This document shows positions 62,459-62,934 of a stretch of 62,934 bases of DNA, in pieces. The notes under the pieces were generated by a model that saw nothing but the letters and a program-made list of their open reading frames with translations, was not told the origin of the DNA and ran no database searches. The stretch is from contig NZ_JAHWUS010000007.1 of NCBI RefSeq assembly GCF_019455445.1, positions 1 to 62,934 of the forward strand, in the 5' to 3' direction. Numbering within the stretch: the first letter of the stretch is position 1; every line of letters begins with the position of its first letter. Source of the DNA: Pseudaquidulcibacter saccharophilus (GTDB lineage: Bacteria; Pseudomonadota; Alphaproteobacteria; Caulobacterales; Aquidulcibacteraceae). The position numbers and the translations under genes were made by a program.

Positions 62459-62459
<1 letters not shown>

Positions 62460-62483
62460 GCCTTCGCCCTACGGGCTACGGCT
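62459..62483 (+). repeat. Nested palindrome abutting tRNA-Ala
   Basis: AGCC-TTC-GCCC-TAC-GGGC-TAC-GGCT: two nested GC-rich stems around a TAC loop, starting at the last base of the tRNA gene. The loop matches that of the inner hairpin downstream of tRNA-Leu. Confidence 0.55.
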
Positions 62484-62801
62484 CGGCAAGCCATAGAGGC
62501 ATGCAACAAAAGCATATACTACAAATAAATTGATGACTGTCGCACCAAAGCCAAAGGCGGGCATATCTTTGTATTTTTTGAATCTAAAATTTGCCGTAAA
62601 AACACTTCACAAAGCTATATTAATCCATAATATTTGCTTAAAAACAAATATGGTAAATATTATATTATGGCATTAGTGCAGTTTTTCACTACAAGAAAAA
62701 TTTAATTGACACATTTGTAATATAGGTTCTATGCATTTGCTACACCGTTTCAGGGGGCAATAAAATTATAATTATCTGAAAACATATTCTAGGACATAAT
62801 A
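62484..62801. other. Gene-free stretch before galU
   Basis: AT-rich, no supported reading frame. TTGACA at 62706-62711 with TCTATG 16 nt later is a plausible galU promoter. Confidence 0.5.
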
Positions 62802-62934
62802 ATGCATAAAAAGATTCGTAAGGCGATATTGCCAGTGGCGGGATTTGGGACAAGAGTATTGCCGGCGACCAAGAGCTTACCAAAAGAAATGCTTCCGGTA
62901 TTTGATAGACCTGCGGTTCACTGGGTTGTTGATG
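62802..62934 (+). CDS. galU: UTP-glucose-1-phosphate uridylyltransferase, N-terminal part
   Basis: The first 44 codons read [20 protein letters not shown] then [20 protein letters not shown], the nucleotidyltransferase signature of GalU. It makes UDP-glucose for surface polysaccharides. Runs off the window. Confidence 0.93.
   Translation, partial: MHKKIRKAILPVAGFGTRVLPATKSLPKEMLPVFDRPAVHWVVD

Overview
The window is an AT-rich chromosomal segment of an alphaproteobacterium. Four things point there: the divergent ethylmalonyl-CoA pathway pair (MeaA-type mutase and crotonyl-CoA carboxylase/reductase); the proC/YbjN and ubiK/lgt-MidA-pgeF neighbourhoods; a TIGR02300 zinc-ribbon protein upstream of aroA; and minus-strand cmk, rpsA and ihfB. 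Three TonB-dependent receptors, a DPP IV-type S9 peptidase and a chemoreceptor suggest a free-living, motile heterotroph. I could not name a genus. No phage, IS element, CRISPR array or replication origin was seen.

Layout. 1-20 kb is mostly housekeeping: tuf 5' end, meaA/ccr, an orphan EnvZ-like kinase, proC, ubiK, lgt-midA-pgeF, a DNA glycosylase, argS, ispH, rlmJ. Envelope and secreted proteins are mixed in: a lipoprotein, a YafK-like protein lacking its catalytic residues, RNase T2, and an unknown 450-aa glycine-zipper protein. 19-26 kb carries mscL, ihfB, rpsA, an unrecognised ABC exporter pair and a cluster of small membrane proteins, one of which is fused in frame to cytidylate kinase. 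26-32 kb holds a DUF2141/TonB-receptor pair and two secreted Cys-rich Sel1 proteins. 32-36 kb is a compact arsenic operon. 36-50 kb holds purB, an antiporter, radC, map, tRNA-Leu, a NifX-like protein, DPP IV, an MCP and a cold-shock protein/RNA-helicase pair. 50-55 kb is a cobalamin-riboswitch-controlled B12 uptake operon (btuB-F-C-D). 55-63 kb has an Rrf2 regulator, a Nudix protein, a further TonB receptor with a DUF2946-like partner, two acetyltransferases behind aroA, TIGR02300, tRNA-Ala and the galU start.

How parts connect. The mutase at the left edge needs adenosylcobalamin, which the riboswitch-controlled BtuBFCD system would bring in. The arsenic operon encodes two unrelated arsenate reductases, an Acr3 pump, a second permease and a CxxC thioredoxin-like protein behind an ArsR promoter that appears leaderless. 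aroA, cmk, rpsA and ihfB, normally close together in alphaproteobacteria, are all on the minus strand in the usual order, but about 34 kb separates aroA from cmk.

The items most worth a second look are the membrane-domain/Cmk fusion, two G9 tracts (one at a ribosome binding site, one inside a coding region), the YafK-like pseudoenzyme, the cold-shock protein with ten FGDRPPR repeats, and the nested palindromes abutting both tRNA genes.
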